A stretch of 64,000 bases of DNA from Hygrophila difformis (GCA_030278955.1 JAOANR010000004.1:59647541-59711540); one strand, 5' to 3'. Shown: positions 48,805 to 61,853, counted from the stretch's first letter. Notes: generated from the sequence alone by a model not told the origin. Numbers and translations: made by a program.

Positions 48805-48965
48805 TTTTTGGAGGAGCCATTGAAGGCCTGAAAGGGTGGTGGGAGCCCATGTCACACAATTACAAAGGGGAATTAAAGGGAGGGATAGGGGGCCGGTGGG
48901 AATCGAACCTCCAACCTTCCGTTGGAAGTCGAGGGACTTAACCGCTTGGGCTAGGTCCTCATCCC
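48805..48965 (-). mobile_element. tRNA-derived SINE, copy 2, with 17-bp target duplication
   Basis: Reverse complement of the SINE at 30816-30980. The B box reads GGAATCGAACC on the plus strand and the A box CCGCTTGGGCTA. A short T run at the left end is its A-tail. CAGTACTAGTACTAGTT flanks it exactly (48788-48804 and 48966-48982). Confidence 0.92.
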
Positions 48966-48982
48966 CAGTACTAGTACTAGTT

Positions 48983-50742
48983 ACTAATTTAACTCAACCA
49001 AATCATTTGTGTCAGATTCAAAAGGAAAAAGAAAAACCAAATCATTTGTATCAAAACCAGCTGGACAGTGAGGGAGGGAAATAGAGATCTCATATAGCTC
49101 CCTATAGTATATAGCATTAGCTGTGATTTATTTTGTTTCAGAGTGGCTGTTTAGTAGTATTAGTAAGTAGTAGCATAGAAATGGCATACATTTAGTCATT
49201 CGAATAGAATTGAAGTACTCATTCGAGTATGAAAGAACTTATCAAAACACATGCCCGGTTTGACATTGTTAGAATTCCATACCAGGCTTTAAAATTGAAA
49301 ATAACATAAAATTAACAAGTAGAATGGGTAATAATTTCCCAGTTAATTTTGTTAAAGATTTTAAATTTATAGACCTAGCTATTTAAGATAGTAGTGCTGT
49401 AGTAGTACAATTTTACAGGGTAAAAGTTGTGGAATATTTGTGGGATATGATCTATGGAAAACCAATTTATTGTTGGTTCATTGAATTTCTTTAGAATTAT
49501 ACAAAGGGTTTCTTATGCATTGGTATATACTGTATGTGTAAAGCAAAAGCAATGAGTCATATATAATCCCATCGCCAAATGCTTTATTAATTAATTAGTG
49601 TACTTCCCATGCTTGATAGTATTTCTTTACTTTGGCTTCACATTTTGAGGTTTGAATAACCAACAAGGGGCTTACTTTTTAGCAGTGCCCAATGCTTTTT
49701 TTTGGAACTTCCCATTCAAAGTTGAAAACCAAGCATGATGCCCATTTCCCCCAAACCGAAAGAAGACTAAACTAATTGACTTATTACAACCATATATACT
49801 AATAGTGTAATAATTTTATAACAATAATGCATACAAGTTGAACACCAAAATGGTGCATCGATCTGCTTGGCTTGAAGCTCCCAATCGAGGGCGACATCGG
49901 TATACGTCCCTTGTTTAACTCAAGTGTTAAATTTTCTTCACAAACACAATCTCAAATGATACCAAAATATAAAATTCTTGACAAAAGCTGTAGATTATGT
50001 ACAACCTTGAGTCGAGACTCTTGATTTAATAATTTTGCACATAATACCAAATGATAGGATAAGACAAGAACTTGCAGAATGCCAAATAAAAAGACACTCG
50101 GACCAAGATTTGCACAGCAGAAGACTAGAAGCTACCAGTACAATTATTTTAACAGCGTGTGTGTGTATCATTTCAATAAATCTGATCAGAGTTGGCTGTT
50201 GGGATGATTAATATATAAATAATCCCATCTCTTTTATGCAATGCACTTGTCATATTTTAATCCCTTATTAATCCTTGATAGCTATTGGATTTAATGGGCA
50301 ATAATTTTAGTTTACACTTAATAAACTCATCATCCGCCTGTAATTATAAACAAATAGATCAAAGCACATCAATCCATGTCACTCTATATTGTTTAGAAAA
50401 AGTACAGCAATAGTCCTCTTCGTCATCAAGCGAATAAAATTAAGGTAAATTGTTTCATCCATCAAGGTAAATTGTTTTCTGTAAAATTAAAATTAATAGA
50501 GTTCTAAGTGAATAATACAAGTAAAGAAAACTCCACTTATCAAGATTATTTGTGTTTTTAAAATAAACATGCCACTTCTCGGTTTTGTTTGAATGGACAA
50601 AATAGAGAAAACAAAATACAAAGAAAAAGAATGGAAATGGGTAGATTCGAATTTCATTCTTTTCTTTTATATTTAGGATACCTCCAAGGCTCCAACAAAA
50701 ATGAATTAGACTAATCCCTTTTAATTTTCTTTAGTTTAATCT
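48983..50742. other. Intergenic DNA, no gene seen
   Basis: AT-rich sequence with no recognisable coding exons or transposon ends on either strand. Confidence 0.5.
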
Positions 50743-50956
50743 TTAAGCCATAAAAGAAAAGGACAAACCAGACATCCAAAAACAAGACATCACTAATAAA
50801 GCCATCAAGAAACTCAAAAACTTAAAAATCATGTTTTGTTTTTTTTTTTTAACACCAGGGCACCCACAACAGCTAAATAAAATCCAAACAACATCCATTA
50901 ACACAAGTCCGAAACAAATTAAAGAAAGAACCGTAAACCAAGGTGAAGCACATATC

Positions 50957-51307
50957 CTACCATAAACAAGAAGAATCCCAAGAAGTAGCCCCTCCTCTAG
51001 AAGGGACATAAAAGTAGCCGTAGTTACAGCTATGGAGGAAGAATCTCTTCCTCCTCCTGGACGTGAACAGGATCCCATTTTTAAGCTTCAGCCACAGCAT
51101 CTTCTTCAGCTTCCTGGCTGATCTGAAACGACCCCAGATCACCCTTTTCACCCTAATGAACGATCTCTTAATTCTCTCAGCCACAGTCTGCTTCCTGGAG
51201 AATTGGTAGCTTCTCAAGAACAGCTGCCTCTTTTCCAGCTCTGTGTACCCCATCTCACCTCTGACAAGCCATGTTGGCCCCCCCATGGTTGAATAGTTGA
51301 GCGCCAT
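50957..51307 (-). CDS. Small basic plant protein of unknown function, single exon
   Basis: 116 aa from the ATG at 51307. I do not recognise the family by name. The protein is strongly basic, with an Arg/Lys-rich centre (QTVAERIKRSFIRVKRVIW, SARKLKKMLWLKLKNG, SRRRKRFF) and an aromatic, Ser/Gly-rich end (CNYGYFYVPSRGG). There is no signal peptide or membrane segment. The organised basic helices and good codon quality in an AT-rich surrounding suggest a real gene, and similar short basic proteins occur in other angiosperms as far as I recall. A pyrimidine-rich leader precedes it. Confidence 0.6.
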   Translation of the reverse strand: MALNYSTMGGPTWLVRGEMGYTELEKRQLFLRSYQFSRKQTVAERIKRSFIRVKRVIWGRFRSARKLKKMLWLKLKNGILFTSRRRKRFFLHSCNYGYFYVPSRGGATSWDSSCLW

Positions 51308-53794
51308 GGCTAGCTAATTGTCTAGCTAGCTATGCACAGAGCTGCATATATGGATTGTGGTAAAAAGAGGGGTGGGGGTGGAAAGGAGGAATATTCCTTT
51401 TCTCCCAGACCCTTTTTCCTTTGGTTGTGATTTGTGAAGATGTGAGTAGGGGGAGGGGGGGCTGTATAAAAAGGGTTTTGTGTTTGGTGGCTTCTTAATG
51501 AAGGCAAGTGAATAAAATTTATTTTGATTCAGCTACCAAAGCGCCGTCGTTGAGGTGGCTTTGAGGACCATCTGTGTGTACCTTTGAAGATTGGTCAGTA
51601 CTGGGGACTCACGGGAGTCTAGATCCAGAAGGGGGTGCAGAAGTTTTGGAGGTTCTGCCTGGGAGCTGGAGTCCTGGAAGTCCCAAAGAAAAGAAGTCAC
51701 AATGTCCCTATGGTCAACTGCACTCTATGCCTTAAAACAGTTCTTTGTTGAATAAATAGATGAATAATAAAAATTCTAAGCTTTCAACATGTTTTCTTCT
51801 TGGACCATTTTCATTCAATGAGAGTTAATATTACTACAAATCCGAATGGTACCAAACAGGGTGTCAGGGGTAAATGGCACAATCCCATAAATGCCCCTTA
51901 AATTCAAAATCTGCAAGGGGGTGAAAAAGAAGTAGACCAGAACAAAGGTTCTAAAACCAGCTTGGGTCCATTTTTCTACTCTTCTGATGCAAGTATGTAT
52001 TAAATGAAGGGTCCATCTATACATAATATACATATATATATGCAATAGATGCACATGTTTGTAATCCAACAAACCTATGCATTGCCAAGTTGATCAAGAA
52101 ATAAAAGCAATCTCTCCCTACAAAAATGGTTCAAAGAACTAAGTGCATCAAGTCAACATGTCAAAAGTTGGATCACATGGATGGTTTAAAAGTCTACTAT
52201 AGTTCATACTGTAGAGCTTCCAAGTAAACACCTCCAAGAATCGAGATCCACACCAGCGGCATCCTTAGTGTAAGATTCACTTGGTCTTGGAGTCTTACAA
52301 GATCCTATGTCAATTCACGAATAGGCTAGGCTTGGACAAATTTATCAGTTGCTTGCTTGACATGAAACCTTAAACATATCATCAGATAAGCAAATGCAGA
52401 GCTAGTCTGATCTGTCTTAATAAAAAACATTAAGGATGGTGTTTTTTTCTAACAACTAATTTAGACCAAACAAACACGATTACACACTATCACATCAATT
52501 ATATAGTACTAGTATGTGTACATGTGTAAATATATAGTAATACTACATGAAACGACTTTAAGCTCTGTCAAGAAGGGGTGATGGTCACGTGACACGAGCA
52601 TGCATCCTGAGGAAAACTTTTCCAAGAAAAAAAAAAGAGGAGGAAAATAAATTAGAAATAAACAAAAGTCACAAGATTTTGGTGGGTAGCATAGTTTGGT
52701 TGTGGTTATGCTTGTTTTGATATTATTATATACAGTATCACACTTTCTTCTATGGTTGTGACGCGAACTTTTTTTATTCAATCACGCAAACCCACCTTCC
52801 TGTTGACATGTCTGAGGTGTTAAAAGCTGGATTGTTGAAAACTTCATTGATGGTTGTTTGATTATCACTTAGGTGTTCAGTAATCAAGATTTGCTGACAA
52901 ATATGGTGTCAGCATCGGAACCCAGTTCTGGTGTTGGAATGGCATTTGTTTCTTGCCCGTCATTACAAATCTCATTAAAATTGATTTTCCTAGTTTTCAG
53001 GCCTACAGTTTACTTTTGGAAAGTATATTTATGGGATTTTCAAATCCTACACGCCATTATTATTCATAAAGTCCAACTCCCTGTTTTCAAAAAGCCAATA
53101 ATGAATGATGATGTCTCTCTATGCATGACATATGGTCCTCGAAAGGATTTAATTTTCAATCTGTATTAAATTAGCATTATGGATGTGTCAGTGCACAGAA
53201 AAATTAGGCTAATAATGTACAGGATCATCAATGAGCAAAATTCTAATCCAAACAGGAAGGTTATGTACGTTGGTACGTACTTTGTCTGCCCTACTTATTT
53301 CTTCAGTCAAAGTATTATTTGTAAAGAAAGTGTGGAGAAATGAGATAAAGATGAAAGACAGGTGGGAAAAAGCTTAAACAAAGCCTAAAAATTAGGAGGT
53401 TAATGATGGACTGAGTACGTCAGGGTTGGATATAATCAAAACAGCCACAACCAACATCCAGAGTGTAGGAACTATCTTCTGCTGTAAGATTTGGACATTT
53501 TCTCTAAGCATGGAAGCAATACTTGACCATGCCAGCAACAAAGGCCTTAAAGGGTATTCTGATGATTCATACTTATCTTGCCATTTCATTGTTGATTCTT
53601 GAGTGGCCTTGATTCTTGATTATAATAACATGAAAATTTCTACACCAGATCATTTCAACCAACGCTTTGTGTCATTCCCACAGAAACTTGTTGCTGCAAA
53701 TGTATACTACATGATACTACAACACTTGTTAAAAGAAGAAGAACAAAAGACATTACAATCAATACTTTTTTTTCATCTAACATTTACACCACAA
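51308..53794. other. Intergenic DNA, no gene seen
   Basis: Mostly AT-rich. A GC-richer patch at 51540-51720 has no open frame worth calling. The right edge holds the 3' flank of the LysM receptor gene. Confidence 0.5.
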
Positions 53795-55666
53795 TCATAC
53801 CATCCTAGCAAGAATTTTAAGCACATCATCCATTGTAGGCCTATGCATAGGATCATCTTCCACGCACGAACCGGCCAACACCGATAGGCATAGAGCCTCC
53901 GCGATTGGATAATCATCTTTGATACAAGGATCCACGAAGCTTCTTAGATGATCGAAGCACCCTCCTTCGTTCCCTGCTCCTCCTCCTCCTCCCAAAAACA
54001 TAATCGACTCCCTCGACAGCTCCCCATCCCTGCAGCTCGCGTCTTTCCCTGATATCAGCTCGAGCAGAACCACACCGAATGCAAATATATCCACTTTCGT
54101 CGAGACAACTCCATGAGCAACATGCTCCGGGGCGATCCAACCTGTTAGACATCCCGAGCCTTTCCTCCTTCCAAAGACCGTGATTTTCGCCCTCCAGTTT
54201 GAGGTCAGGAATATGCTTTTAGTACTGATGTTCGAGTGAGTGTATCCAGGGTTGACAGAGTAGTGCAGATAGTGAAGTCCCATTGCAATGTCGAAGGCGA
54301 TCTGTGTCCTCCGGTGCCAGTTGAAAACCGAAGATGCGCCTGCCAAACAGTCCCTTAGGTTCCCATTGACAGGATGCTCGAAAACAAGGTAGGACCACTT
54401 GGTATCATACATATCCTCGCCGCCATAACAGACTCCATGCAGCTTCACAATGTTCACGTGGTTGATCTTCGAATGGACATCGATGACCTGGCGCGTATCT
54501 TCATATTTCGTCCGTTTGATCATCACCTCACCGTGATGATCGATCACGACCCCCTTGTGTAAACCGCTGCTGATCTCACCGTCCTGACTGAAGTTACTCG
54601 TGGCACGCCTGAGGTCCTCCACGGTGTACGTGCACAAAGAGTACTTGATTCCCACCAGAAGGTCAGGCGACAGGCACGTGTTTGTGGAGCTTCTTGTTGG
54701 AGGCTCGGAGAAAGCAGGAGGGGTGGAACACGAATTCAACGAGCTGCTGTTTCTGCACCTTAAGTAATGGATCTTTTCGGCCTTGAACTTCTTCAAGGCC
54801 TTAATGTACAGACCACAAGCTACTGAGAGAGCAACAATTAGGGCAAAAGTGACAGCTGATCCAGCAATGTAGGCCTTCTTCAATTGGGAAAATTTGTGGC
54901 TTTTTTGGATTGGAACCATGGGAAGAAATTGAGGGGTTGGAGGATCAGAATTAGGGATTTGGAAATCGATGAATGGCTCATCTTTAAGGGGTACTAAAAT
55001 TGTGGTGCTTGGATACACAGTTTCTGATGAATCCAAGTGGTTGGCTCTCCAGATGTCCTCCACCGAAACATTAAACTTCTGGCTTACCTTCCTGGTATCG
55101 TCCCGTGTAATGAATGGATAAGTGACGAGGTACTTCACTCCGTCACCGCCGGCTGATTGATGATCATCAGGACAGGCACATTTTATAGGCACACGCAGCA
55201 CGGTTCCAGCCGGCACAGCGTCCTGGACCGACAACAGGTTGGTTTCTGCTAGGGTTACAGATTTCACCAGCCCTTCAAACACTTCACAGGAAACTGAGGA
55301 CAGTGTCGTGTTTTCCGGCACGGTGTAGGTGAAGTTCACTTGGGAGAAGCCATTTCCTGCATTGGAGCAATTGATTGGGACAAGCACTTCATGGCCTTGT
55401 CCGAGGACTTCAGTTGATGTGGTGGCATTGTTGGCCAAAAGTAGGATGTCTGAATCGAGGTTGAATAGGTCCGAGATGCCTCCAATTGTGGCGAACTGAT
55501 TGCACGCCCGGTAGACGAAGAATGTCGGACAGGGGAGCTGGGTGGGGCTGCTGGTGTACCTGGTGCCTGGATAGGTCTTGTCTGAAATACAGAGCGTGTG
55601 ATCATAGTACTGCTGTCCGAAGCTGAGACCAAACCACAGAGATATCAAGAACCAGACACGACCCAT
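53795..55666 (-). CDS. LysM receptor-like pseudokinase (LYK2/LYK4/LYK5-like), intronless
   Basis: Plasma-membrane receptor family for chitin and other N-acetylglucosamine ligands. 623 aa from the ATG at 55666, chosen because a signal peptide (MGRVWFLISLWFGLSFG) follows at once; another in-frame ATG lies at 55708. The ectodomain has Cys residues including a CxC (KCACPDD), LysM-like segments and N-glycosylation sites. A membrane helix (SAVTFALIVALSVACGLYI) lies near residues 275-295. The kinase-like domain keeps a Lys in VMIKRTK and IDIFAFGVVLLELISGK-like subdomains (here VDIFAFGVVLLE). It lacks the catalytic Asp of HRD (reads YTHSNIS) and the DFG Asp (reads TVFG), and the glycine loop is degenerate. 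It is therefore probably catalytically dead and would act as a co-receptor. The loop motifs feel closest to LYK2, but this is uncertain. Confidence 0.92.
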   Translation of the reverse strand: MGRVWFLISLWFGLSFGQQYYDHTLCISDKTYPGTRYTSSPTQLPCPTFFVYRACNQFATIGGISDLFNLDSDILLLANNATTSTEVLGQGHEVLVPINCSNAGNGFSQVNFTYTVPENTTLSSVSCEVFEGLVKSVTLAETNLLSVQDAVPAGTVLRVPIKCACPDDHQSAGGDGVKYLVTYPFITRDDTRKVSQKFNVSVEDIWRANHLDSSETVYPSTTILVPLKDEPFIDFQIPNSDPPTPQFLPMVPIQKSHKFSQLKKAYIAGSAVTFALIVALSVACGLYIKALKKFKAEKIHYLRCRNSSSLNSCSTPPAFSEPPTRSSTNTCLSPDLLVGIKYSLCTYTVEDLRRATSNFSQDGEISSGLHKGVVIDHHGEVMIKRTKYEDTRQVIDVHSKINHVNIVKLHGVCYGGEDMYDTKWSYLVFEHPVNGNLRDCLAGASSVFNWHRRTQIAFDIAMGLHYLHYSVNPGYTHSNISTKSIFLTSNWRAKITVFGRRKGSGCLTGWIAPEHVAHGVVSTKVDIFAFGVVLLELISGKDASCRDGELSRESIMFLGGGGGAGNEGGCFDHLRSFVDPCIKDDYPIAEALCLSVLAGSCVEDDPMHRPTMDDVLKILARMV

Positions 55667-55708
55667 TATGGTTATTTGGCTATAGAGGGAAAATAAGGCA
55701 TCACACAT

Positions 55709-57054
55709 TCTAATTTACTTAGAGAAGAGATGTTCGATAACAAACGACATGATGTCATGGATGATGACACATGAGAGAATTAATTTTTTTTTTTTTTTTT
55801 TTTTGAAGGAAGATGTAATGTGAATGCAGAGAGTTACTACAATTGTAAGAAAACATTAGGCGTCGCATCAAATGGCCGGCCGGCTGATGATATGTGTTGT
55901 CTGTAGAGTGATTATTTCTTGGAATGTTTCTTCTTGTAACGTTGTTGGAGAATAATAATAATACTTGCAATTGCATATCCCTCATACAGCATGAGAATAA
56001 CACATTTGGTCACTGCAGCACCCTCATTGATTGACATCCAGTTGTCGCAATTTGCTGTCCTAAATATGAGTGGTTAGAGTGGCAATCTTAAAGTGGTCGA
56101 TCTCTGTCACCAAATATTTTTATTTCTTAGAATGACGCATGCACACAGGGATGAGAAGATGACTAGTAGCTTCACATAGTACGTACGTATAAATATTACC
56201 ACTAAATTTATATACTCCGATCCCACCATCTTGTTAATTATGGCCTATTTCTTTTGGACACGAGAATTTAAGTAATGATGTTTAGTAGTTAAAGTGGTGT
56301 GATTAATTTTGATTATTTCCCTCATCCCATTTTATAATTGTTATATCTGACTTTTTACACTATTTATTGTTTAACTTTGATTCAATATTATCGTAATAAT
56401 GATATAAGAAGAGAAAAATAGTTAAACGTGGTCCTGTTAGAATGGTCTAATCGTATAGTTTTAGAATATATATTTTATTTTATATAATTTTTACTTATAC
56501 CCATTTTCAGGGAAAGTGACCAATCTTATTGGGACACTCCAAAGGCAAAGAGGATAGTGACCAAATTTATTGTGACGGAGGGAGTATGTTTTTTTTTAAA
56601 AACATAATGAATATCTTACGAATAATTTGATATAAGTAGATATTTTTGGAAGGGTTGAACTTAACTTGAAATAATTTCCAAGTTAGCCTTATTGTATCCG
56701 CTTATGAATACAGGGTAGATAGGCCCAGCCCATTTAGTAAATGAGCCCATTTACAATGGGATTCATAAAGACATATTGGGCTAAATAATCCCTGCTTTTA
56801 GAAAAACAATCATTAACGAAAACCATAGAGCACAATTCATTCATTCATTCATTTGATCATTTCTTTAAATTTTTCATTCTATTATTACAGAAATCAGTTA
56901 AATATCTTACATATTTGCAACACCCAAAGCCCCAAAGGTCGAAACCTCAAAGATAAATATCGGGTAGCCTCTAGTGCACAATCCTCTCTCACCTTGGTGT
57001 AACTCCATTACACCATAAACCCCCTTATCCCCTTCTCCTCTCCCTTCTCCACCC
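55709..57054. other. Intergenic region between the LysM receptor and RH3, both promoters
   Basis: Head-to-head arrangement. It contains a T(22) run near 55785 and a MITE at 56319-56584. Near the RH3 start are GGCCCAGCCC and TTGGGCT (56720-56785), site II-like motifs common in plant promoters of housekeeping and organelle genes. Confidence 0.55.
56319..56584. mobile_element. Stowaway-like MITE, diverged
   Basis: The left end CCCTCATCCCATTTTAT and the right end TTATTGTGACGGAGGGAG are imperfect inverted repeats. The interior shares GTTTAACTTTGATTCAA and GTTAGAATGGTCTAATCGTA-like sequence with the 260-bp family. TA follows the right end. Confidence 0.65.
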
Positions 57055-60000
57055 ATGGCTTCCTCCTCCTCCACTTCCATTCTCGGCCTCTCTTCTCTCC
57101 ACCTCGACCGCCCCTCCTCCTCCGCCTCACCATTGTCCTTCAATTTCTCCGTCGCCCGCAATCACTTCAGAGCCTTTACTTCCATTTCCACCGCCCGCTT
57201 AAAGTCGCCTTCTGCCGCCCCCAATTCCTTTGTTACTTCCGCTGTCTTCACCCCAAATTCCTCGGTGTTGAGCGAGGAGGCCTTCAAGGGTCTCGGGGGA
57301 ACCTTCGGGAAAGGGACGTTGGATGTTGACGATGGCGATTATCGAGGGTTTGATGGGGAATTGAGCTTGCGTGGGGCTAGGAATGAGGGTGAGCTGGACG
57401 TTGCTAAACTGGGTTTGCCTCAACGCCTCGTGGATACGCTTGAGAAGCGTGGGATTAAGCAGCTTTTCCCTATACAAGTATGTGTTTCTTCGTTTTTCTT
57501 TTTTGATGTTGTTTATTGAAAGCCGAATGCAGGGGGGATAAGAAGAGTTGGACAACAATCAGAAAATGATTTCTACAAATGAAAAATGTATCTTTATGAG
57601 TTAATGATGATGCTACTCCACAGGAGATGTGTTTAAAGTTATCTCTGTATCTTGTGTTTTGATTGTACCATGGAGTTGGGCTGTTAGTTATTCTCAAGCA
57701 TAGTATTTGCTTTCGGCGCAACATTTAATAGTGTTACTCTCATAGCATGCGATTGAAAATTACTAAATTAGTATTGTTATTGTTCCATGAAGTTGCATAT
57801 TTGATATTCATTTTGACACACAATGTGAAACACTTTATATCTTGTTCATGCAGAGAGCAGTTTTGATACCAGCATTGGAAGGTCGTGACATAATTGGTCG
57901 TGCAAAAACTGGGACAGGGAAAACACTTGCATTTGGTATCCCCATACTCAAAGGACTGAATGATGTCGAACAAGAAAGGGGTTCTTTGAGGTATGCCACA
58001 TTCATTATGTTGTTTGTACGTCCTCACTTATATATCATCATGATGGTGATGATTTGTTTTTCTGAAGGCGAGGGCGACTACCAAAGGTGTTGGTCCTTGC
58101 TCCCACTAGGGAATTGGCAAGGCAAGTAGAGAAGGAATTCAAAGAGTCTGCGCCCTATTTGAACACAGTCTGCATCTATGGAGGGGTTTCATATATTACG
58201 CAAGAGAATGCACTTTCCCGTGGAGTTGATATTGTGGTTGGAACTCCTGGTAGAATCATTGACCTGATTCAGAACAACAGCCTGCAGTTGGGGGAAGTCC
58301 AATATTTGGTCCTTGATGAAGCGGATCAAATGCTTGCGGTTGGGTTTGAGGAAGATGTGGAAACTATTTTGGAAAAGCTTCCTTCGGAGAGGCAGAGCAT
58401 GCTTTTCTCTGCAACTATGCCTGGCTGGGTTAAAAAACTAGCCCGAAGATACTTGAATAATCCTCTGACGATTGATCTGGTAAGTTACAATCTTATTTTG
58501 ATTTATACTTAAACTATGTGTATTCATCCTGAGGTTGACTTTATTTCATTTGCATATTGCATCATCACGTGGCCCCGTGTTATTGGAGGAAGATGTCGTC
58601 AACTGTTATTACTTTCTTTTTGCGCTCACCCCTTTGTTCTCTTTGATAGGTTGGTGAAAACGAGGAAAAATTGGCAGAAGGGATTAAGTTGTATGCTATT
58701 CCAGCTACAGCCACATCTAAGCGGACTATCCTCGGTGATCTTGTCACTGTATGAACAACTGCCTATGTTTATTGTTTTCATAACTGAAGTAGAAGTTTTA
58801 AAATTTCTAGAAATTTGTGATGCTAGAACATAGCTTTTTAATCATTGAATTATGTGATCTTGTCAGGTCTATGCAAAGGGAGGGAAGGCCATTGTATTCA
58901 CACAGACCAAGCGGGATGCTGATGAAGTCTCGCTAGCATTAACAAATAGCATTGCTTCAGAGGCATTGCATGGTGATATTTCCCAGCACCAGAGAGAAAG
59001 AACATTAAATGGTTTTAGGCAAGGAAAATTTACTGTGCTAGTTGCCACTGATGTTGCAGCTCGTGGGCTCGATATTCCAAATGTTGACCTTGTAAGTTCA
59101 TTGTAAATTTGTGTGATACTGTGATCTTCTTTGAAGTTCTTGCCATCAGTGTAGCGTGGTCTACTCGGTGGCAACTTTAGCACGATCTACTTTGAAGTGC
59201 CACTTGGTGTATCCATTCCTATGCTTGCATCTTTTTCAATATTTTCAAAAAAAATCTCCATTCCAATTAAGACTCTGGCTTTTTGCCTTTTTGTCAATAT
59301 CTTTGGAATATGTCTAGACAGGATTCCTTTGCTGTCCAATTTGCCTCATTTGAGTATAGGTCTCTTAATAAATCACGTGGCTGATCACTGAGTTCCCTTG
59401 AATGCTTTGCGTGCCACCCTGTTTCTTGCAGATTATTCATTATGAACTTCCAAATGACCCGGAAACGTTTGTGCACCGCTCTGGACGAACAGGACGTGCA
59501 GGAAAAGAAGGGAGGGCTATTTTGATGTTCACCAGTAGCCAGAGGAGAACTGTGAAATCTCTTGAGAGAGATGTTGGGTGCAAGTTTGAGTTTATCACTC
59601 CACCATCTGTTGAAGAGGTTTTGGAATCATCAGCTGAGCAAGTGGTTGCTACCCTTGGTGGAGTTCATCCCGAATCCCTTGAGTACTTCACTCCAACTGC
59701 ACAAAAACTCCTAGAAAACCAAGGGGTGAATGCTCTTGCTGCTGCTCTGGCAACCTTGAGTGGTTTTTCGCAACCTCCATCTTCTCGTTCTCTTATTACC
59801 CACGAACAGGTTACAAATTCTTACCCGCTTGCCAACTCTAAACTTTGCACAATCTTGTACAACTAGCTTTAATTCCTACCCACTCATTGCTTTTGCAAAT
59901 GCATGCCTCCAATCTCAGTGGAAGTTTTTCTTTATAATTTACTATGTTCTGTTGTAATTGGTGGTACGATTTTTTGATCCTTTGATGCACGCCTTGCCTT

Positions 60001-61100
60001 ATTTCATTTTGCTGTGGGGGTTTATAAATTTGTTCTGTTTTCAATGCAGGGTTTAATAACATTGCAGTTGATACGTGAAAGCAGTGGTTATTCTAGAGGA
60101 TATCTGTCTCTTAGATCTGTCACAGGTTTTCTTTCTGATGTGTATTCTGCTGCTGCTGATGAATTGGGTAAAATACACCTAATTGCCGATGAAAAGGTAA
60201 GTTTGTGACACGCCAACCTAGTTTTCTGCAGATATTTCCTCATAAAAGATTTTTGTTCTAGTTAATCAACTCGGGACGTATGCTCAGGTTCAAGGAGCAG
60301 TTTTCGACCTCCCTGAAGAGATTGCTAAAGAGTTACTAACTAGGGAGCTACCACCGGGGAACACTATTACCAAAATTAGTAAGGTGAGATGGGAATCACA
60401 TTTCTTCCCCAGTTTGCAACTCATTGGTTTTTGCATTCCATGATGCAATAATTATGACCGTTATCAAATTGCATGTATTGAGCTAGACACCATTCCATTA
60501 TAAGTTTACTGACACACTCAATTTTCACTGGATCTTTTTTCTGCCTTGTGCACACAGTTGCCTCCGTTGCAAGACGATGGACCTCCAATGGATTTCTATG
60601 GCAAGTTCTCTAATAATGATAGGTCAAGGAGAGGAGGAGGTTTAAGGGATAATAATAGAAGAGTAGGAGGTCTAAGGGGGGACAGAAGAGGAGGTTCCAG
60701 TTCAAGTTCACGTTCGTCACGGGACTGGTTGGATGGTAATGATGATGATGAGGACAACAGCTTCAGGAGAGGTGGTGGACGTGGCAGCGGCAGAAGTGAC
60801 AACAGGTGGTCTAAACCCTCGAGAAGCAGTGGGAGTGATTGGTTAATTGGTGGCGATAGGCGATCAAGCCGGTCACCATCATTTGGGTCTGATGACAGGT
60901 AAACTTCTCGTCAACAGAAATTCATTGCCATTCAAATAATAAACTGAGATTGAATGCTTTTGCTATAATTAATAGTATGAAATTAGAAAGTGTTTCTGAG
61001 TTCATTACACATGGTTGTTAGCAGAAGCTTTGGGGGATCATGTTTCAACTGCGGGCGCAGCGGTCACCGAGCATCGGAATGCCCCAACAAGAAGTACTAG
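57055..61100 (+). CDS. RH3: Chloroplast DEAD-box RNA helicase RH3, ten exons
   Basis: ATP-dependent RNA helicase for chloroplast group II intron splicing and 50S ribosome assembly. Exons 57055-57477, 57854-57990, 58068-58479, 58650-58748, 58867-59091, 59432-59809, 60050-60196, 60288-60383, 60558-60898, 61025-61100 sum to 2334 nt (777 aa). A Ser/Thr-rich transit peptide precedes the helicase core: Q motif KQLFPIQ, motif I AKTGTGKT, Ia [10 protein letters not shown], Ib TPGR, II DEAD (about residue 270), [33 protein letters not shown] domain follows ([20 protein letters not shown] to [11 protein letters not shown]). The C-terminus is Arg/Gly/Ser-rich and ends in a zinc knuckle [14 protein letters not shown]. 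This architecture is specific to RH3. All motifs intact. Confidence 0.97.
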
Positions 61101-61853
61101 TTGAAGCAGCATAACTTGCATCTTCCTGCGGTGGCTGTTCCTGAAAAGAAAGGCACCTTACACTTTTTTTTGCACGTACTTGCTGCTATTGCCAAATGGA
61201 GTTGGAAGCTTCGAAACATATGTTTCCTCCGTTGATGATCTCCATTCATAATCCTCCCTCCGTTCATGACATATACTACATTTGAGGGAGGCTGGTGATT
61301 GATTGATTTTGTAATATTTATAGGGCCGTGGTTGGTGGTGTTTTTGGTTACTACTATGTTACTGGCAAATCATTTGCAAGTAGTAGAAACTTTTGTAGGA
61401 GATGATGATATGCTTAACCCCTGCATTGACATTGGTGTGTTTATTGGGAAACGCTCGAGCAATCCACAGCTTTATGTAATCACTGCACTATTGACAATTG
61501 AACTGTTACAATGCACAGGTACATTTTTACACCATTATTATAGTAATTGAACTATTACACCATTTTGTGAAAAACTATGTATACATTTGACATTTGATCG
61601 TGTTGGATGATGCGTGGATCAAATAAATTGGAATAATTCTCTTGGAAAAAAATAAATTGGAATAATTTGGGGGGATTTTTATTTTGATTTGATTTTTTTC
61701 GGTTATTAAAGAAAGGAGAAGCTGAAGCCTGAAGACAGTCTCCGATGCAAAACCCTAAATCCCCAATTTCAATTTTCAGGCCAACAAGCGAGGGGCCGGT
61801 ACTTGGTTACTGGGCGTTTCATTTGCTCACAGCCAAAGTGATTTTGTTGCCGA
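61101..61853. other. RH3 3' UTR and mTERF leader
   Basis: About 150-500 bp after the RH3 stop is probably its 3' UTR. A telo-box-like AAACCCTAA lies at 61748-61756 in the presumed mTERF leader. An upstream ATG at 61745 opens a 101-codon frame overlapping the mTERF start in another frame. Confidence 0.5.

Noticed and set aside
60596..60802. Antisense Leu/Pro/Ser-rich frame over RH3 exon 9
   Set aside because: Complement of the Arg/Gly/Ser-rich tail of RH3; low complexity.
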